Assembly (NCBI GenBank): GCA_029449235.1
Contig: JANATG010000005.1
Coordinates: 1,054,001-1,118,000 of the forward strand
Length of the DNA: 64,000 bases
Direction: 5' to 3'
Source of the DNA: Linnemannia schmuckeri
Taxonomy: Eukaryota; Mortierellomycota; Mortierellomycetes; Mortierellales; Mortierellaceae
The translations under genes and the position numbers were made by a program. The notes under the pieces were generated by a model. It saw nothing but the letters and a program-made list of their open reading frames with translations, was not told where the DNA came from and did no database searches. Positions 36,101 to 48,800 of the stretch are shown in pieces (positions within the stretch are counted from its first letter, which is position 1; each line of letters opens with the position of its first letter).

Positions 36101-36738
36101 ATCTTGGTAGATGTCAGCATAGAAACAAAAAAAAAAAAAGGACCCCGAAAGAGTCGATCTTCATTGTTACCTCGTCCCAGCAGGGGAATGCCTTGCGAGC
36201 ATCTGTGGCTTCGAACTGAGTGGTGGCAATATAGTGCGTCTTGCCAGCATCGTCCTTGAACGAACTTCGGTAGAACCCGTTCATGCTCTCGTTAAGAACA
36301 CCCTTGAAGACGATATGCAACACTGCGGTCGATCCAGGCTGGAGTTCATCCGCAAACGTCAACGTCGCCGTCTCATTGTTCTTGTCAAGCGTGATGTCCG
36401 TCGCATTCTGGCTAATATTGGCACAACAACACACGACCATATGGCCAGTCAGTTATTGACTCATAGAATAACAAACAAGAGTGCCGGAGAGCCAGCTACA
36501 CAAGTAGAGTTTACCTAGATTCGGTCTTGAGGGCAAGGTTGGTGAGTTTTGCAGAGATGAGGTCGAGCTGGTTGGAGTTGAGGGTGATGGCGGTGGTAGG
36601 CTTGTTGATGTCGAGGCTGATGAGGACGTGTCCGTAAAAGTTGAATGTGGTCAGGTCCGGGGTAAGGGTGAGATCGTAGTGGGTTGGTCGGACGTTTGTT
36701 GGGAGAACTACGCGTCCTGTTCCTGCGTGGGGTTCCAT
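33101..36738 (-). CDS. M1 family aminopeptidase with octapeptide insertion
   Basis: Seven exons on the minus strand: 36515-36738, 36171-36411, 35553-36047, 35120-35437, 34551-35015, 33497-34434, 33101-33407; 995 residues. It is a zinc aminopeptidase of the Ape2/Aap1/puromycin-sensitive type, which trims N-terminal residues from peptides. GAMEN is at residues 395-399 and the zinc site HEIAH at 431-435 with Glu454 in WLNEGF, all intact. The N-terminal FPCWDEPAIKATFDV forms across a splice. The C-terminal ERAP1-like helical domain is complete (SRNPTSRHALWDF near the end). There is no signal peptide, so it is probably cytosolic. Residues about 196-298 are 13 copies of an octapeptide (STQKGDVP type) between VALSNMNVISE and VKFATTPVMSTY, a surface loop in the family; this explains the extra 100 residues over the usual 870-890. 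Confidence 0.93.
35619..35927 (-). repeat. 24-bp coding minisatellite, 13 units
   Basis: It encodes 13 tandem octapeptides, consensus S-T/A-Q-K-G-D-V-P, inside exon 3 of the M1 peptidase. Variants include TAQKGNVP, FAQKEDVP and STQKDDVP, and the last unit ends in Ile. The frame is kept throughout. Confidence 0.95.
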
Positions 36739-37116
36739 GGTATGGGGGATTGGGGAGTGGAGTGAAGAAGAAAAGAGAAGAAAAGAAGAAAAAGAAAAGA
36801 AAGGAAGAAAAGAAGGTGTCGTTGGTCGATGCGATAGAGACACGGAGACAGAGAGTGAGACAGTGAGCGAGAGACAGACAGACTGAGAGACGCGTGCCCA
36901 TCCAAGACCGCCCCTCATTTTCAGAGAGCACCGTGGGAAACACCTATCTCCGCTCCTCCCATGGGTCAACTTGTTGGCAATATGCGCTAATGAGATGCTT
37001 TTTCTTTCTTCTAACTTAGCGTACCCTAGTACTGTTTGCACTGTACATAGCTTGTGTGTTCATCTTGTAACATCTTTCCTTATGTTTATTCATTGGCCAG
37101 CAGAGCACAAAAAAAA

Positions 37117-38601
37117 CTACACGTAGAGCTCAGTGGTGCCTTGGACGGTCCTGCCCAGGAGCGTCGCGGTCGCGTTCACGCGGAGGGGCGACTCAAGGAT
37201 ATAGATACACAGCTCGACCTTGACCGGCGCCTTGACCAGCTCCATCTGGTCAATCGCCACATCCGGCATCGGAATTGTCACCTTGGCAATCTTTGAAACC
37301 CCCTCCGACGTGATATACCGCGGATCACGGCTGCGGCCAGTCGAAGGGAACGACGCCGCCGTCTTTAGCACATTTTCGCCTGACGAGTACTGGCGAGAGC
37401 CTGTCCTTCCACGCGAGATCTGTCGATCGCCCTCATGGTCTGATCGATAGCCACCCGTCCGTTCCCCTTCACCCGTCTCCTTGCCTCTCGTCAAGGAATA
37501 TCGATTCAACCCATTTTTGCCGCCGCTGGTGGCGATGGCTGCCGTGGATACTGTTGGTGTGGAGGATATGGTAGACTTCGCTGGTGTGGTACCGTACAGG
37601 ATCGTCTCGATGGGATATGGCCAGGCCTCGCTCCAAAAGGTCTTTTTCACAACCTGGTCTGGTCCAATATCGTCTCCAGGACGGAAAAAGACTGCAAACC
37701 GGTCTTGACACCGCCACGAACCGTTAGAGGACGAGAACCGCTTCTGGATTGAGTCAACGCCCTCTCTCCAACGCATGCTTGACTCGATACCATAATACCG
37801 TGTCGCAGTACAGCTCACAGGACGCTCCGGAAGCACCGTGAACCCAACTGTTATGACATCTGCCTCCTTACTTTCTTCCCGAGGGATGGATAAGGGCGAA
37901 GCGGCTCTGTTCACCGGCTCTTCAAGGCTGATCATCAGACCGCTATCGCTGGGTACTGGTGCTGTCAGTGAAGCTAACATTTCGAAAGCTATACGCGCGC
38001 GTTGCTTCTCGCTCTGAATGGGAATGTTGTCACCGTTGGCGGCAATATTGGAGGCGGTGCGGAACTTTCTACTAGGCCTGTGCTTGGCGGTTTCAGGTAC
38101 GCGACCCACACTCGCGGACCGAAGAATGCTAGAAGGGAGAGAGTAGCACTGGACACCTTCAAGGCGAGGAGATATCGCGGAGAAGAATGAAGGACCCGTT
38201 GGACTGGTAGGACTTGTGGGAGTGCTTGAGAGATAGCTGTCATTGGAATGGAGGAGAACAGGCACAGGTGGGAGGCTCTCCAAAGGAGGGTTGCTGAGGG
38301 ACATGTGAGAGACGATGGAACGTGGTCTTGGTGGTGGCCGTAGCGAGCCTGAGCTCAAGCCAGGCACGGGCACGGGAGAGCCGGATATTTTGTCCAGCGA
38401 GGACTCACGAGGAGCTGTGTGGGCGACTGAAGTGATAGGAGATAAGGGAGCGTTGGGGATGGGTAAAGGGGAGGTAGGTGGGGGGATAGCATCGAGGTCG
38501 ACAACGATGGGTTGTGAGCGTAACTTAGCCAACTGGCTGGCGGTTGTTCGGGCTTTGTTATGGCTGAGGGTGCTTTGCATGGTTGGAGTTGCTGCTACCA
38601 T
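37117..38601 (-). CDS. Unrecognised protein, 494 residues
   Basis: A single open frame with a good ATG (MVAATPTMQSTLSHNK) and a stop at 37117-37119. The first 230 residues are low-complexity, rich in Ser, Pro and Leu. From about residue 240 the composition becomes that of a folded domain, with aromatic and charged residues: VITVGFTVLPERPVS, RYYGIESSMRW, GSWRCQDRFAVFFRPGDD and FWSEAWPYPIE. It ends with VKVELCIYILESPLRV and ends abruptly at ELYV. A low-complexity Gly/Ser/Arg segment separates the last part. The pattern might be a beta-sandwich of the CBM21 kind, but I cannot support that, so no function is given. The gene lies 378 bp upstream of the aminopeptidase start on the same strand, probably with its own promoter. 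Confidence 0.7.
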   Translation of the reverse strand: MVAATPTMQSTLSHNKARTTASQLAKLRSQPIVVDLDAIPPPTSPLPIPNAPLSPITSVAHTAPRESSLDKISGSPVPVPGLSSGSLRPPPRPRSIVSHMSLSNPPLESLPPVPVLLHSNDSYLSSTPTSPTSPTGPSFFSAISPRLEGVQCYSLPSSILRSASVGRVPETAKHRPSRKFRTASNIAANGDNIPIQSEKQRARIAFEMLASLTAPVPSDSGLMISLEEPVNRAASPLSIPREESKEADVITVGFTVLPERPVSCTATRYYGIESSMRWREGVDSIQKRFSSSNGSWRCQDRFAVFFRPGDDIGPDQVVKKTFWSEAWPYPIETILYGTTPAKSTISSTPTVSTAAIATSGGKNGLNRYSLTRGKETGEGERTGGYRSDHEGDRQISRGRTGSRQYSSGENVLKTAASFPSTGRSRDPRYITSEGVSKIAKVTIPMPDVAIDQMELVKAPVKVELCIYILESPLRVNATATLLGRTVQGTTELYV

Positions 38602-41468
38602 GGTTAGAGTGGAGGGAGAATTTATTTTAGCTTGGATGGAGGAACTGTGAGAGCGAGGAGAGAATGTTCTTATGGATGGCTGTATGGTATGGCGAGGTAT
38701 GGTGTGTGCGTGTCAAGCACTTGAAGAGAAGTGCGGGAGAAAAGTAAAAAAGTGGGTTGAAAAGAGGGAAAGAGAGAGAAGGAGAAGGAAGAAGTAGAGA
38801 GATAAAGACAAAGGAAGGAAAAAAAAAGATGGAAGAAAGAAGAAAAGAAGGAAGGAAGAAAGAAAGAAGAGGAAATAAAAGTTCTAATCACAAACCATGG
38901 ACAAGGTGAGCAATTGGGAAAAAGAAAAAAACAGATGGTAGATGTGAATATGGATATGAATTGAACAGAGAATAAGATGAACAATGAATGAATCAATGAG
39001 TGGGTGGATAAATGAATGGATGAATGAATGATAGTCTCCCTTGCTCTTTTTTTTCTTCCAAACTGTTGATTGTCCTCGGTGTTTGTGCCGCGGGAAGTGA
39101 GGAAATGAGGAAGTGAGGAAGAGAGCAAGGGAGAGGGACAAGAGTAGCGTCAACAGAAGATATACGGTGTTTGTGTTCAACCCATTCATTGCAGCTTGCT
39201 TGCGTCCCTCTTTCCTCCTCACTTCCCACCTCCGTCCATCCCTGCATTATTTTTATCTGAATTCAAAAGCGAAAATAAACCATCCCATTGACCTTATTCT
39301 TGTTGGTTGATTGTTTACGTTGTTGATGCAGCGCCTTACCATTGGAAGAGAACGAGAACGCGCTCGGTGTAGAAGAAAAGAAGCGAGGAAAAAAGCAACG
39401 ATAGTGATTCTTGTAAATAAGAATTCTTGTCCACACACACACTCACATTTCGTTGAGCAAAGAGAAAGGAAAACCGAAAAGAAAAAAACAACCAAAAAAT
39501 GGTGCGACAAACAAGCGAAGACAGAGGCAAGAGAATGAACAGGGCCGATAGGAAGCTGAGGTCCTTTGTGCAACGGTTTACTTTGATTGACAGGAGGAAA
39601 AAAACGTAGGAAAGCCAACAACAGCGACAGCAATAGTCAACGACAATAACAACAATATCCGTCAACAAACATCGACAGAAACAACGACAACGGCTTTTTT
39701 TCCTCCCTTTTTTTTCTTCTGAGTGAATTGGGGCGGACGGATGGGTGAGGGGGAGGGTGTTTAATATTGCGCACAGCACCGGACACTGGAGAAAAAGTAC
39801 ATTGTCTAAAGTGGAAAGAAATGTCATTTTGTTTGCCTGGCTACTTGTTTTGATAGTCCCAGCATATTTGTTAGCTGGCTGACTGGCTGGGTGGGGGACA
39901 TGTTGACAGGGCGAGAAATGAGTCGGAATTGAGTTGTGTGTGTCGATGGCCCATCCATTCAGTCATGGGCACATACATCTAAACTCCAAAAATGGACCAA
40001 CGAGTAATTACAAGAAGGAGAAAGATGTTGAGCAACGATGGAAAGAACCAATTGTTCTGTTTTATTTGTTCGTTGGGTAATAAAAAAATGCAACATAACA
40101 TAGGCCACCACCCACTCGACCCAGGGACATGGGCCGGGCTCCTGCTTGGTCCCCCTGTCCTTTCTCTCCGTGCCTCCTTTTTGCTTTCGCCACTCACTCA
40201 GCCAACCGTGCATGAAATAAAAAAAATAGATGTGTCTGGTCCAAGCCCAATCCAAGCCTGCTTGGATACGATATGCATCCGACCTAATTATCGATAAACC
40301 ACACTTTCGCCTTCCTTTCCTCCCTTTCACTCTTATTTAGACCCTGACTAACATTTTTGGCATCTATTTACAATCATCTTCATATCCGCGCGCCGAAAAA
40401 AGCGAAAAAAGCAAGAGGAGATGCGAAGAAGAGGCGGAGAGTGCGGGGGTTCCGACTCGATTCGACTGGGGGTCGCGCCAAACGCAAGTGCAGATATGCT
40501 TCCTGAGGTTAGAAGAAGGAAACTAAAAAAGATAGCAGCGCGAACAACTGCAACCACAACCACTGGGAACATCTTCCAAGATAATCATTCTCCGCAATGA
40601 GAAAAAAAAGTGGCGGACCCATGTCCCATGTCCTCTGTCTTTGTTTTGTTTTTTACGCATTGTCCCATGCAAGAGTATTTTCAGCTTCTGCGGATTGTTA
40701 TTGTTGTACTCATGCCTTGTTCTCCTCTTTTCCTTCTTCTTTCTTCCTTCGTCTTTTTCATCCCGCGCCCAGACCTTTTTGTTGACGATTTTTTATCAAA
40801 AACAAGTTCTTTGGGGGTTCCTTTCTTTCTCCGTTTCCTTCTTTCAAGCAGCCACGGCGTACAACAACCAGAAGAATAACGAGAGAGGGGCCATTGGATT
40901 GGGAAAAAGCTGACTTTCAGAGCGGGTCAAAAGGTAAGCGGGATAGGATAAGAATACAGAGAGGAAGAAAAGAAAAAGAAGGAAAGGAAAGTGGAAGGAA
41001 GGGAGGTGCAATGAACTCGTTTTTGGTTTGATCCTCTTTTTTTTTTCTCACCCGTTTTTGTAACCTCTTTTTTACTTTTTGTGCACACGCACTTGTTTCT
41101 TGTTTCTTGTTTCCACATAACTCACACACGACCTTTGTCTCAGACTCAGCGATACCCAAACCCACCACAGTCGAGTTGAATGAATGTGCCTGGCTTTGAA
41201 CTTAGTTATGGATCGCAATTTCTCGATAAAAACAATTCTCTGTCCACAATGGAAAAGGCGGCAGGGAAAGATGATGCTTCTTTACAGTCCCTGACCGAGA
41301 GACAAAAAGAGAGTGAGGGCCGACACACATATACGTTCACACGGCCCACGCTTGCCTTCTCTGCCTTCTCTGCCTTCTCTTGCCTTGCCTTGGTAATGGA
41401 CATGGCGCCATTTTGCACTGCCTCTCCAACCCATGGCTTATTTGCTGTTGTTGTTGTTGTTGTTGTTG

Positions 41469-41509
<41 letters not shown>

Positions 41510-41574
41510 CGCATGGGAATATATCTTACGACGCGTTTTGTGTGATTATTGTTTATTTGCCTATTTCATTACTT
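38602..41574. other. 3 kb intergenic interval
   Basis: No credible gene. The half next to 38602 is strongly purine-rich on the + strand (GGAAGAAAGAAAG runs, 38720-38890) and is probably the promoter and leader of the minus-strand gene at 37117-38601. A (GTT)n run at about 41445-41469 leads into a T run of roughly 37 at 41471-41507. The open frames are translations of these simple sequences. Confidence 0.45.
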
Positions 41575-43886
41575 TCATTCGTCTCTTTCCTGCAGCAGGC
41601 GTGTGCGCTTCCGAACAGACGAAGAAGCATCGGACGATTGTGACCTCATCGGCGGAGACCGGGACCTAGACCTTGATCTCGACGAGGGACGTGCAACCAT
41701 AAGATCCACCGCATCCACAGCCTCAGTCATTTCAACATCTCCTGTTGCTACATCCTGTTCTTCTTGTTCCTGCGTTGGCATTGCTTGCACTTGCTTCACT
41801 CCTTCATCCGAATTTTCCCTCTGTTTCTGCCTAAACAGCTCCTTGATTCTCTGAAGGCGATCCAGTCGGCGCATCTCGTCTGTTCTGCTACTACTAGACA
41901 CTTTTGACGATTCTCTCCCTTGACCGGCCTGTGACGTGTCATGGCCAGTATTAGAAATCCTCGTCTCTTTAGTATCGTTGACAGTCGTCACCTTTGATAT
42001 CTCCATAGCCCAGTCACCATTTGAATGTTTCTCCGTTTCCAAAGGTGTCGCAGACTGCTCTGTGAGTAATAATCTGGAGTCGTCGGAATCCGTGTGTGCG
42101 ATCTGGATGATCTGACTGTCGAACTTCTCGCGTCTCCTGGTCGTGTAATAGTCATGCCATGGATGACCGGGTTTCATGAACTCGAAGCGAATGTCGGAGA
42201 TAGATAGCAGTTTCTTTTCGTATATGGGATCATTGTGGTGTTCCTTAAGAAACTCGATTGTCTTTTCAATCACCTTCATCAGATCCAATCGAAGTCGTCT
42301 ACATTGTGCAGAAGGATTAACCAAAATAGGTTGGTGAAACAATGCATCTGAGGTCACCAACCACAAATCTCAGAACGATAATGAATGCAAATGTAGCAAG
42401 ACAGCACTTACAATTCTTTTTCAGCAAGTGCAGCGGCCTTGCGTTCCAATTCTTCTTGCTCCGCTCTCGCTTCCTCTTCTTCCCTTTGCCGAACCTCCTC
42501 AGCATATTCATAAAGCCCCGTCTGCATCAGCCATCGAACATGCTTGTAGAACTGGAAGAGGTGGTGTCGTTTGCTCATGAACGCAAAGTTGGGGTTGGCT
42601 GCCTGCTTTGCTTGAAGGATAATCTCCATCGTCGATTCAGAGCTGCTGTTGACAAACTTGGCTGTCCGCTCGATCAAAGCAAGCGTTTTCTCGTTCTCTG
42701 GCTACTTGTGAATGGCCAAAATGTGTATACATAATTAGTGGGGCTTTCAAATGACGCTTCCATCAACGTCGATTTTTTTTCATCCTCAGTGGCTTACCAC
42801 GGCCATCCCTTCGGGTACATCAAAATGCAAGTGGAACATTGGCTTGAGAACTTGGTCTTCCTGGTTGCCATCATAATCATAGTGGACTCCTTTGTAACTC
42901 GATCCTTCTCGCTGCTCCTGCTTTCGATCTGTCAAGTTGAGAAATGAAATGGCCTGTGAATTAATAGCGAGTTAAATGGTAAAAGGTGAATAGAGGCGGC
43001 TAGCATCAACACGCTCAGCCATCTTACCTAGGTAGTCTTTTCGCTCGTCCTCGTCCATACTGAACAACAATTCCTCGTCAGAATCCAGATCTTCAAAGCG
43101 CTCCTCGTCGAGCTCACCAGAGTAGTTCATGAAGTGATCGTCGTGAATTTCCCGAGGTCCTGTATACAGTCTCTGATCGTCGAGTAAGTTTCGGACATCA
43201 TATCTATTTTGTATGGGATATGGGGTAGAGCGCAGACAAATAAAAGACAGCACGAAAGTGAGTAAAGTGGACGATGGTTGTTTGAGTAGTTGCTGAAGGA
43301 CATAACAGCACGGACGTGATTACATGAAAGAGGTCAATTCGGACGAGCTTCTTCCTTTTAGGCTTGACTCTTTGGATTATAATAAATGCCGGCAATACAG
43401 TGTAGGGGAAATATGGTTTGTTTGTTCGATAGAAGCCAAGCAGGCGCAGTAAGAGAAAATTCACCTCCGATGGCTGGTAATCCCTCTCCTTCATACCCCT
43501 TGTTGAGAAAGAGGAGTTCGATAAGGAAGTAATTTGTCCTTGTTGTCGCCTATACCAGGCATGTGAAAGGATCGGACAATTCCTTGGGTTTCCTCTTTTG
43601 CTTCTTTCTCCCTTTCATTTCTCCTCCCTCTGAATTTTTCTTATTTGTATTACCTGTCGAGCCAGAGCGCGTATTCGCTAGAAGGGTCCTCCCCTTGCCA
43701 GGTGATGAGCCATTGGCCTTGCTCGATGGCCTCGGTCATGCTGTCGGCCTGGAAAAGGAGTGCCTCGTAACCAAAGGCCGACAGCTCATCTTTCTTCGCA
43801 TTGGCTTTCCTGTCCCTGTAGTTGAGCGGTGCTCCTGAGGAGGTTGAATGTCCACGTGTCGAGTCAAGATCAGGATCGTTCCACAT
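41575..43886 (-). CDS. SFSWAP: SWAP/SURP splicing regulator (suppressor of white-apricot type)
   Basis: Five exons on the minus strand: 43654-43886, 43028-43203, 42798-42928, 42412-42701, 41575-42298; 517 residues. These nuclear proteins regulate alternative splicing. The N-terminal DRY_EERY domain is seen as ELSAFGYEALLF, ITWQGEDP, and LDRYDVRNLL, the last formed across the first intron, with an acidic DEERFEDLD later. A SURP domain follows at about residues 188-240 (LIERTAKFVNSSSESTMEII, LQAKQAANPNFAFM, HHLFQFYKHVRWLMQTG). Then comes a Glu/Ala coiled coil, an HPWHDYY motif and a short C-terminal Arg/Ser tail (SSRSRSRSRSPP). The frame stays open 49 codons upstream of the chosen ATG (MWNDPDLDS). 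I chose the inner ATG because the added residues look like leader. Confidence 0.88.
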
Positions 43887-45875
43887 GTCGCTGTTGTGGG
43901 TAAGTGCGTGTGATTCAACAGCAGCGGGGCGGAGGGAGGTTGCTGCTAAAGGACTGATTACTCTAGGATCAGTGACTGTTTTTGAGGAATTCCTGTCATT
44001 GAATTTCAGGCACAGCACGACCCAGGGGCACATTACGACGAGCAGAAAACTGATCGATCAGCAACAAACACACGCACATCAGGAAGGGTACGCGTAAGAG
44101 AGTGCATAAAAAAATAAAATAAAAAATAGGCTACTTGGTACTTAGGCTTTGTTCGTTGTTGTTTTTTTGCTCTCGATCGATTTCTTTCTTTCTTTCTTTT
44201 GTGAACAACAGGTTATCGGTGGGAAAAGCGGGGGGCGTTCAAAGGCCAAAGGGCTCCCGATTTTTTTTTTATTGAGAGAGCGAGCGCGGAAAAAGAAAAG
44301 TGGCCATGAATCACGGACGGAGTGCTTGATAATGTACGGTACACAGGGTTGGATTTGGATATCAGCGACAATCAGTCAAAAAAAAAAGAGTGGAGTCGGT
44401 AGTGCAGTTTAAAGAAAAAAGACATCGCTCTAGGAAAAAAAAAAATATAAAAATAAGAGACAGATTCCTCCCAGTAGAGAACAGAGAGAGGAACAACGAG
44501 GTATGGTACAAATGGAAATGGACACAAATGCCCAAGGAAGGGGAACATGCTTGTAACTCATACTCTCCGCATCGTTTCATTTTCTTTCGTTCTTTCCCTT
44601 TCTCCATCTTTCTTCACTGTCCTCTTCTGCTTTACTCCTTGAACTTTTTTTTTTTTTTTTTTTTTTTTTTGATGTCGACCCTCAATTGCAATTGCCATAT
44701 CTGTGCCCGCTTAGCGCTTCATTGGTTGGCAGCAAGGCGAAAGAATGCTGAACGAGGTGGAAATTTTCTCTTCGGAAGTGTCCACCGATCACATTCGTAA
44801 GTTGTACCATCGCTTTAATTCGTTGGGGGTAGCGAGGGGCGCCCTACGTACCCTACCCAGTAAGTACTGTAGTAATGGAGGTGCATGTTTATAATTATTC
44901 TGGATAAACAAACCTTTTTATTGTTCTGCATCGTTGTTTGTTTGGGATAGAGGGGAATGGAGAGATAGTTGAGATGGGATGATTGAACCACCAGTTGGTC
45001 GCCTTGGCCAATCCTTTATACTCCTACTCAAATAAGGCAAGAAAAAAAAAGAGGGTTTGACGCTAAGCTCATCACGCCGACTGAAGCGCATTCATTCATT
45101 CATTGCACATGGATGTGGGTCAACAGGAATAACAGGAAGGACATATCGCACTTTATTATTGCAGAAGCAATTGAACTACTGACACATCTCGATGAGACCT
45201 GCCTAAAAGTGTCCTTGCTCTGATCCCAATTGGCTGTAAGGAATAAGCACGATCGGGGGATGAAGGATGGTCAGTGGGGGGTGAATCGCACTTTTGCCTT
45301 ATCCTTCAATCATATTTCCCTTCACGCTCTCTTTTGCTTGCTGTTTGTGTTCAACATCATCATCATGAAAAGAGTTCTTGACGCCCTCTCTTTTCTCTTT
45401 TGCTCTCTTCTCTCCTCTTTCATTCTTCTTCACCCTCTCTTCTCCACTCCCCTCCTCACCTCCCCACTCTTCTTTCTCACCTCTTCCCTTCCCTCTCTCT
45501 CTCTCTTTTTACTTTAACCCGCGCCCTCTCCCTCTCTTTGGCCCTTAGCCTTCCTTCCTTCCTTCCTTCTCTCCGTCCTTCACTTTGTCGTCCTCCTCGA
45601 TACCCCTCGACACCCCTCGACACCTCCGCCATCCTTCCCACCATCCCTTGACGAACCCATCATCTCCACTCTTTCCCAAATGACACCCGTCTCCTCTCAG
45701 TAAACACACCTTCTCTCTTCCTCATTTCCTTCATCTCTTCAGTCGTGGTTTTGTTCTCTTTAAAGTTATTTTTTAATAGCATTAACATCACCACCGCTAC
45801 TTTCTCCGCTTCACTCCCACATCCCTCTTATTTGCGCCTAATTCTCTATAATCACAATCATATACAAACTTATCC
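43887..45875. other. Divergent promoter region, SWAP and ABC genes
   Basis: 2 kb between two divergent genes. It has a T run at about 44646-44670, a (CATT)n run near 45089-45103, and a long CT-rich leader (45370-45760) just before the ABC gene. No gene or RNA was recognised. Confidence 0.45.
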
Positions 45876-48800
45876 ATGGATACCCCTCAGCAAGAGGTCC
45901 TTGCTATCGCTTCGACCTCCACCTCAACAAAGCAGCCCTCGTTGACTCAACCACAACAAGAAAAGCAGCAGCAATCTGAGAACGGCATTGAGGTCACTCT
46001 GCGCAACCTTTCCCTCTCCGTCATCCCCCCACCATCGATCCTCACCCGCGTTGCTCGCAAATTAAAACTCGCGCCCAACCCAGAAAAGGACCAGCAACAA
46101 CAGTCAAGCCAGGTTATCAACAACGATCTTACCACGGTCGATGATGACGACGGACCTATCCCCATTGACAGTCAGTCGCCTGTTCACACTGTGGTCAACA
46201 CGCCTGGCTCCGCCCAGAGGTCCGATCGGGACCTGAGGCATGTGGGGATTAACATTTTCCGGGATGTCGATCTCACCGTCAAACCTGGCCAAGGTTCGTC
46301 GTGTTATCATAGTTATCATAATCATCATTCTTTTCCGTATTAGCCCTGCATTTAATGTCGAACCAATCTACTCCTCCCCCTTTGAACACTCTTTCTTATC
46401 CTCCCCTCTGTTGTTCCTGAGAACAACAACGAAAGAAGAATAGTGTAGATCAACAAAAAAAAAAAGCTAGCTGTCTATTGTGCTCGATACTGCTTTCCCT
46501 CTCTCCCTTCCTTACTCTTTTACTCATCAACTTGTACTCCTTCCTTTACTTCTATTCTCCTCAATTGGCAAATGAATCGGTCCCTACATGTCGAGCAGTA
46601 TGCATCATCCTCGGTGGCTCCGGCTCAGGCAAAACGACTTTACTGAACACCATCGCTGGCCGTATGACTGGACCCGAGGTGACCACATCCGGGGACATAA
46701 GATGCAATGGGCAAAAGGCCAAAAAGTTCTGGAACGATGGTAGCGTCGGATATCTCCAGCAACACGACTTTCTGATGCCGTTCCTGACGTAGGTGGCAAA
46801 AGAAAAACATCTACTTCATCTCCCACCCCTTTTTCGATTGCAACAACTACAACATTGAATTGATCCTTCTTACATCTAAATACTAATGTGCGTGTTGATT
46901 TTCCTATTGTTTGCTTCTTTGTTTATTTGTTTGTTGATAGCGTGCGAGAGACTCTGACCTATGCCGCGCACCTGCGTCTGCCAAGGACCATGACTAAACA
47001 AAAGAAACAGGAGCTGGTCGAGCTCGTGCTTCTTGAACTTGGCCTGAAGGACTGTGCTGACACCAGGGTAGGTGATCCAGGTGGTGGAGAGAATGGTAGC
47101 AGTGGTATCCGAGGCATCAGTGGAGGAGAGCGTCGTCGCGTGTCAGCCGGTATCCAATTGTTGACAAACCCCAAGATGCTTCTCTGTGACGAGGTCACTT
47201 CAGGCAGGTTGCGTCTTTGCGTGTGTATATATTCCATGCAAGTTTTTGGTGAATGCATGCATGCGTGTGCCCGCACCCCACTAACATTCAGTTACCACAT
47301 CTGTACTCACAGGACTGGACGCCTTCTCGTCCTTCGAGGTCATGAAGACTTTGACAAAGCTCGCTCGCTCCTCCCAAAAGACCATCATTATCTCCATTCA
47401 CCAGCCTCGCTCAGAAATTTTCAAGCTCTTGTCCGAGTCTGATGGTCAGATGGTCCTCTTGTCGAGGGGCGATGTCGTGTACAGTGGACCCGTTCGCTCT
47501 GTCCTTCCTTGGATCGAATCGACTGGTGTCGGTGTCTGTCCCTCGGGTGTCAATCCCTTTGACTACCTTTTGGACTTGAGTATGGTTGACTTTGCCAGTG
47601 AGGCTATTGAAAAAGCCACGGCTGTGAGGCGCGAGCTCCTTGTTCAAGCCTGGGCTGATAGGAAGAGGAATCCAAAGTTCGCTACTCTAACCAGTTGGGC
47701 TGACAATGGCGGCGAGTCATCTGCCCTCCAAGGCAACGTTTCGTCGTCGTTTGTTACTCTGGCTGTAGACATTATTCCTAGCGGCTCGGGCCCATCCCTG
47801 TTGAGTCAGATTCGGGTCCTGACTTCCAGAGGATGGCGCAACCAAATGCGCGATAGTATTGTGCTCTGGGGCTGTATTGGGGAGTGCATCGTCATCGGTT
47901 TGGCTGTTGGATGTATCTTTTACCAGTTGGATGATTCACTCGAGGGCATCCGATCTCGTGCAAGTTTGGTCTACTCTGTGGGCGCCATCCAGGCTTACCT
48001 GATGCTCATGATCTTGATCTACCGACTGTCGCAGGAGATTGTCGTTTATGATCGCGAGAGAATGGATCGTTGGTATGGACCACTGCCCCATCTCGTCAGC
48101 AGTGTCTTGTTCTCAGCAATTCCCAACATTGTGTACCCTGTTGGTAAGTTTTAGTCTTTGTAATATGACAAAGACAAGTGTAGCAGCTACACGTTGGTTT
48201 CGTAGTAATGCATGGTGCTTACTAATCTGTTGTAATCAACTGCCAACTTTGACAGTCTTCTCGGCCATTGTGTACTACATGAGTGGATTGAGAACGGATT
48301 CGCTGAGCCACTTCGGATGGTGGACCCTTGTTAATGTTGCTATGCAGTTTGTCACGTAAGTTTCATGCATGCCGCTGCTTCGTACTCCGCCGAAGGGTCC
48401 TGTCAAGTATGTCTGTCTAACACGTTTTTTTGTTCTATAGGTTTGCTTTTGCTGTGTGCTGTTCCTCCATTGTCCGAGGCTTTTCGTCTGCATCTCTCTT
48501 CGCCAACGCCATTTTCGCTTTCTATGGTGAGTACCGGTTTCAATGAGTACTACTTTGACGCAGCCAACGATGAGGCAACGATGCACTGGTTATTGATACG
48601 AGATATATTTGCTTGAATCATTGGTACATAAGGGCTTTCTACTGGGTTCTTCATCGTGGTCAGTTCTATTCCTGTCTGGTTGCGCTGGATCAAGTACCTA
48701 GCCTATCCCAACTTATGCTATTCCATCTTGGCCAGTAATGAGTTCACTGACCGCCTTTTCACCTGCCCATATGTTGGACCTAATGGCGCCAGAGATCCAC

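Noticed and set aside
39336..39827. 163-codon frame on the minus strand
   Set aside because: Low-complexity Leu/Phe/Cys product of purine-rich DNA, with no recognisable feature.
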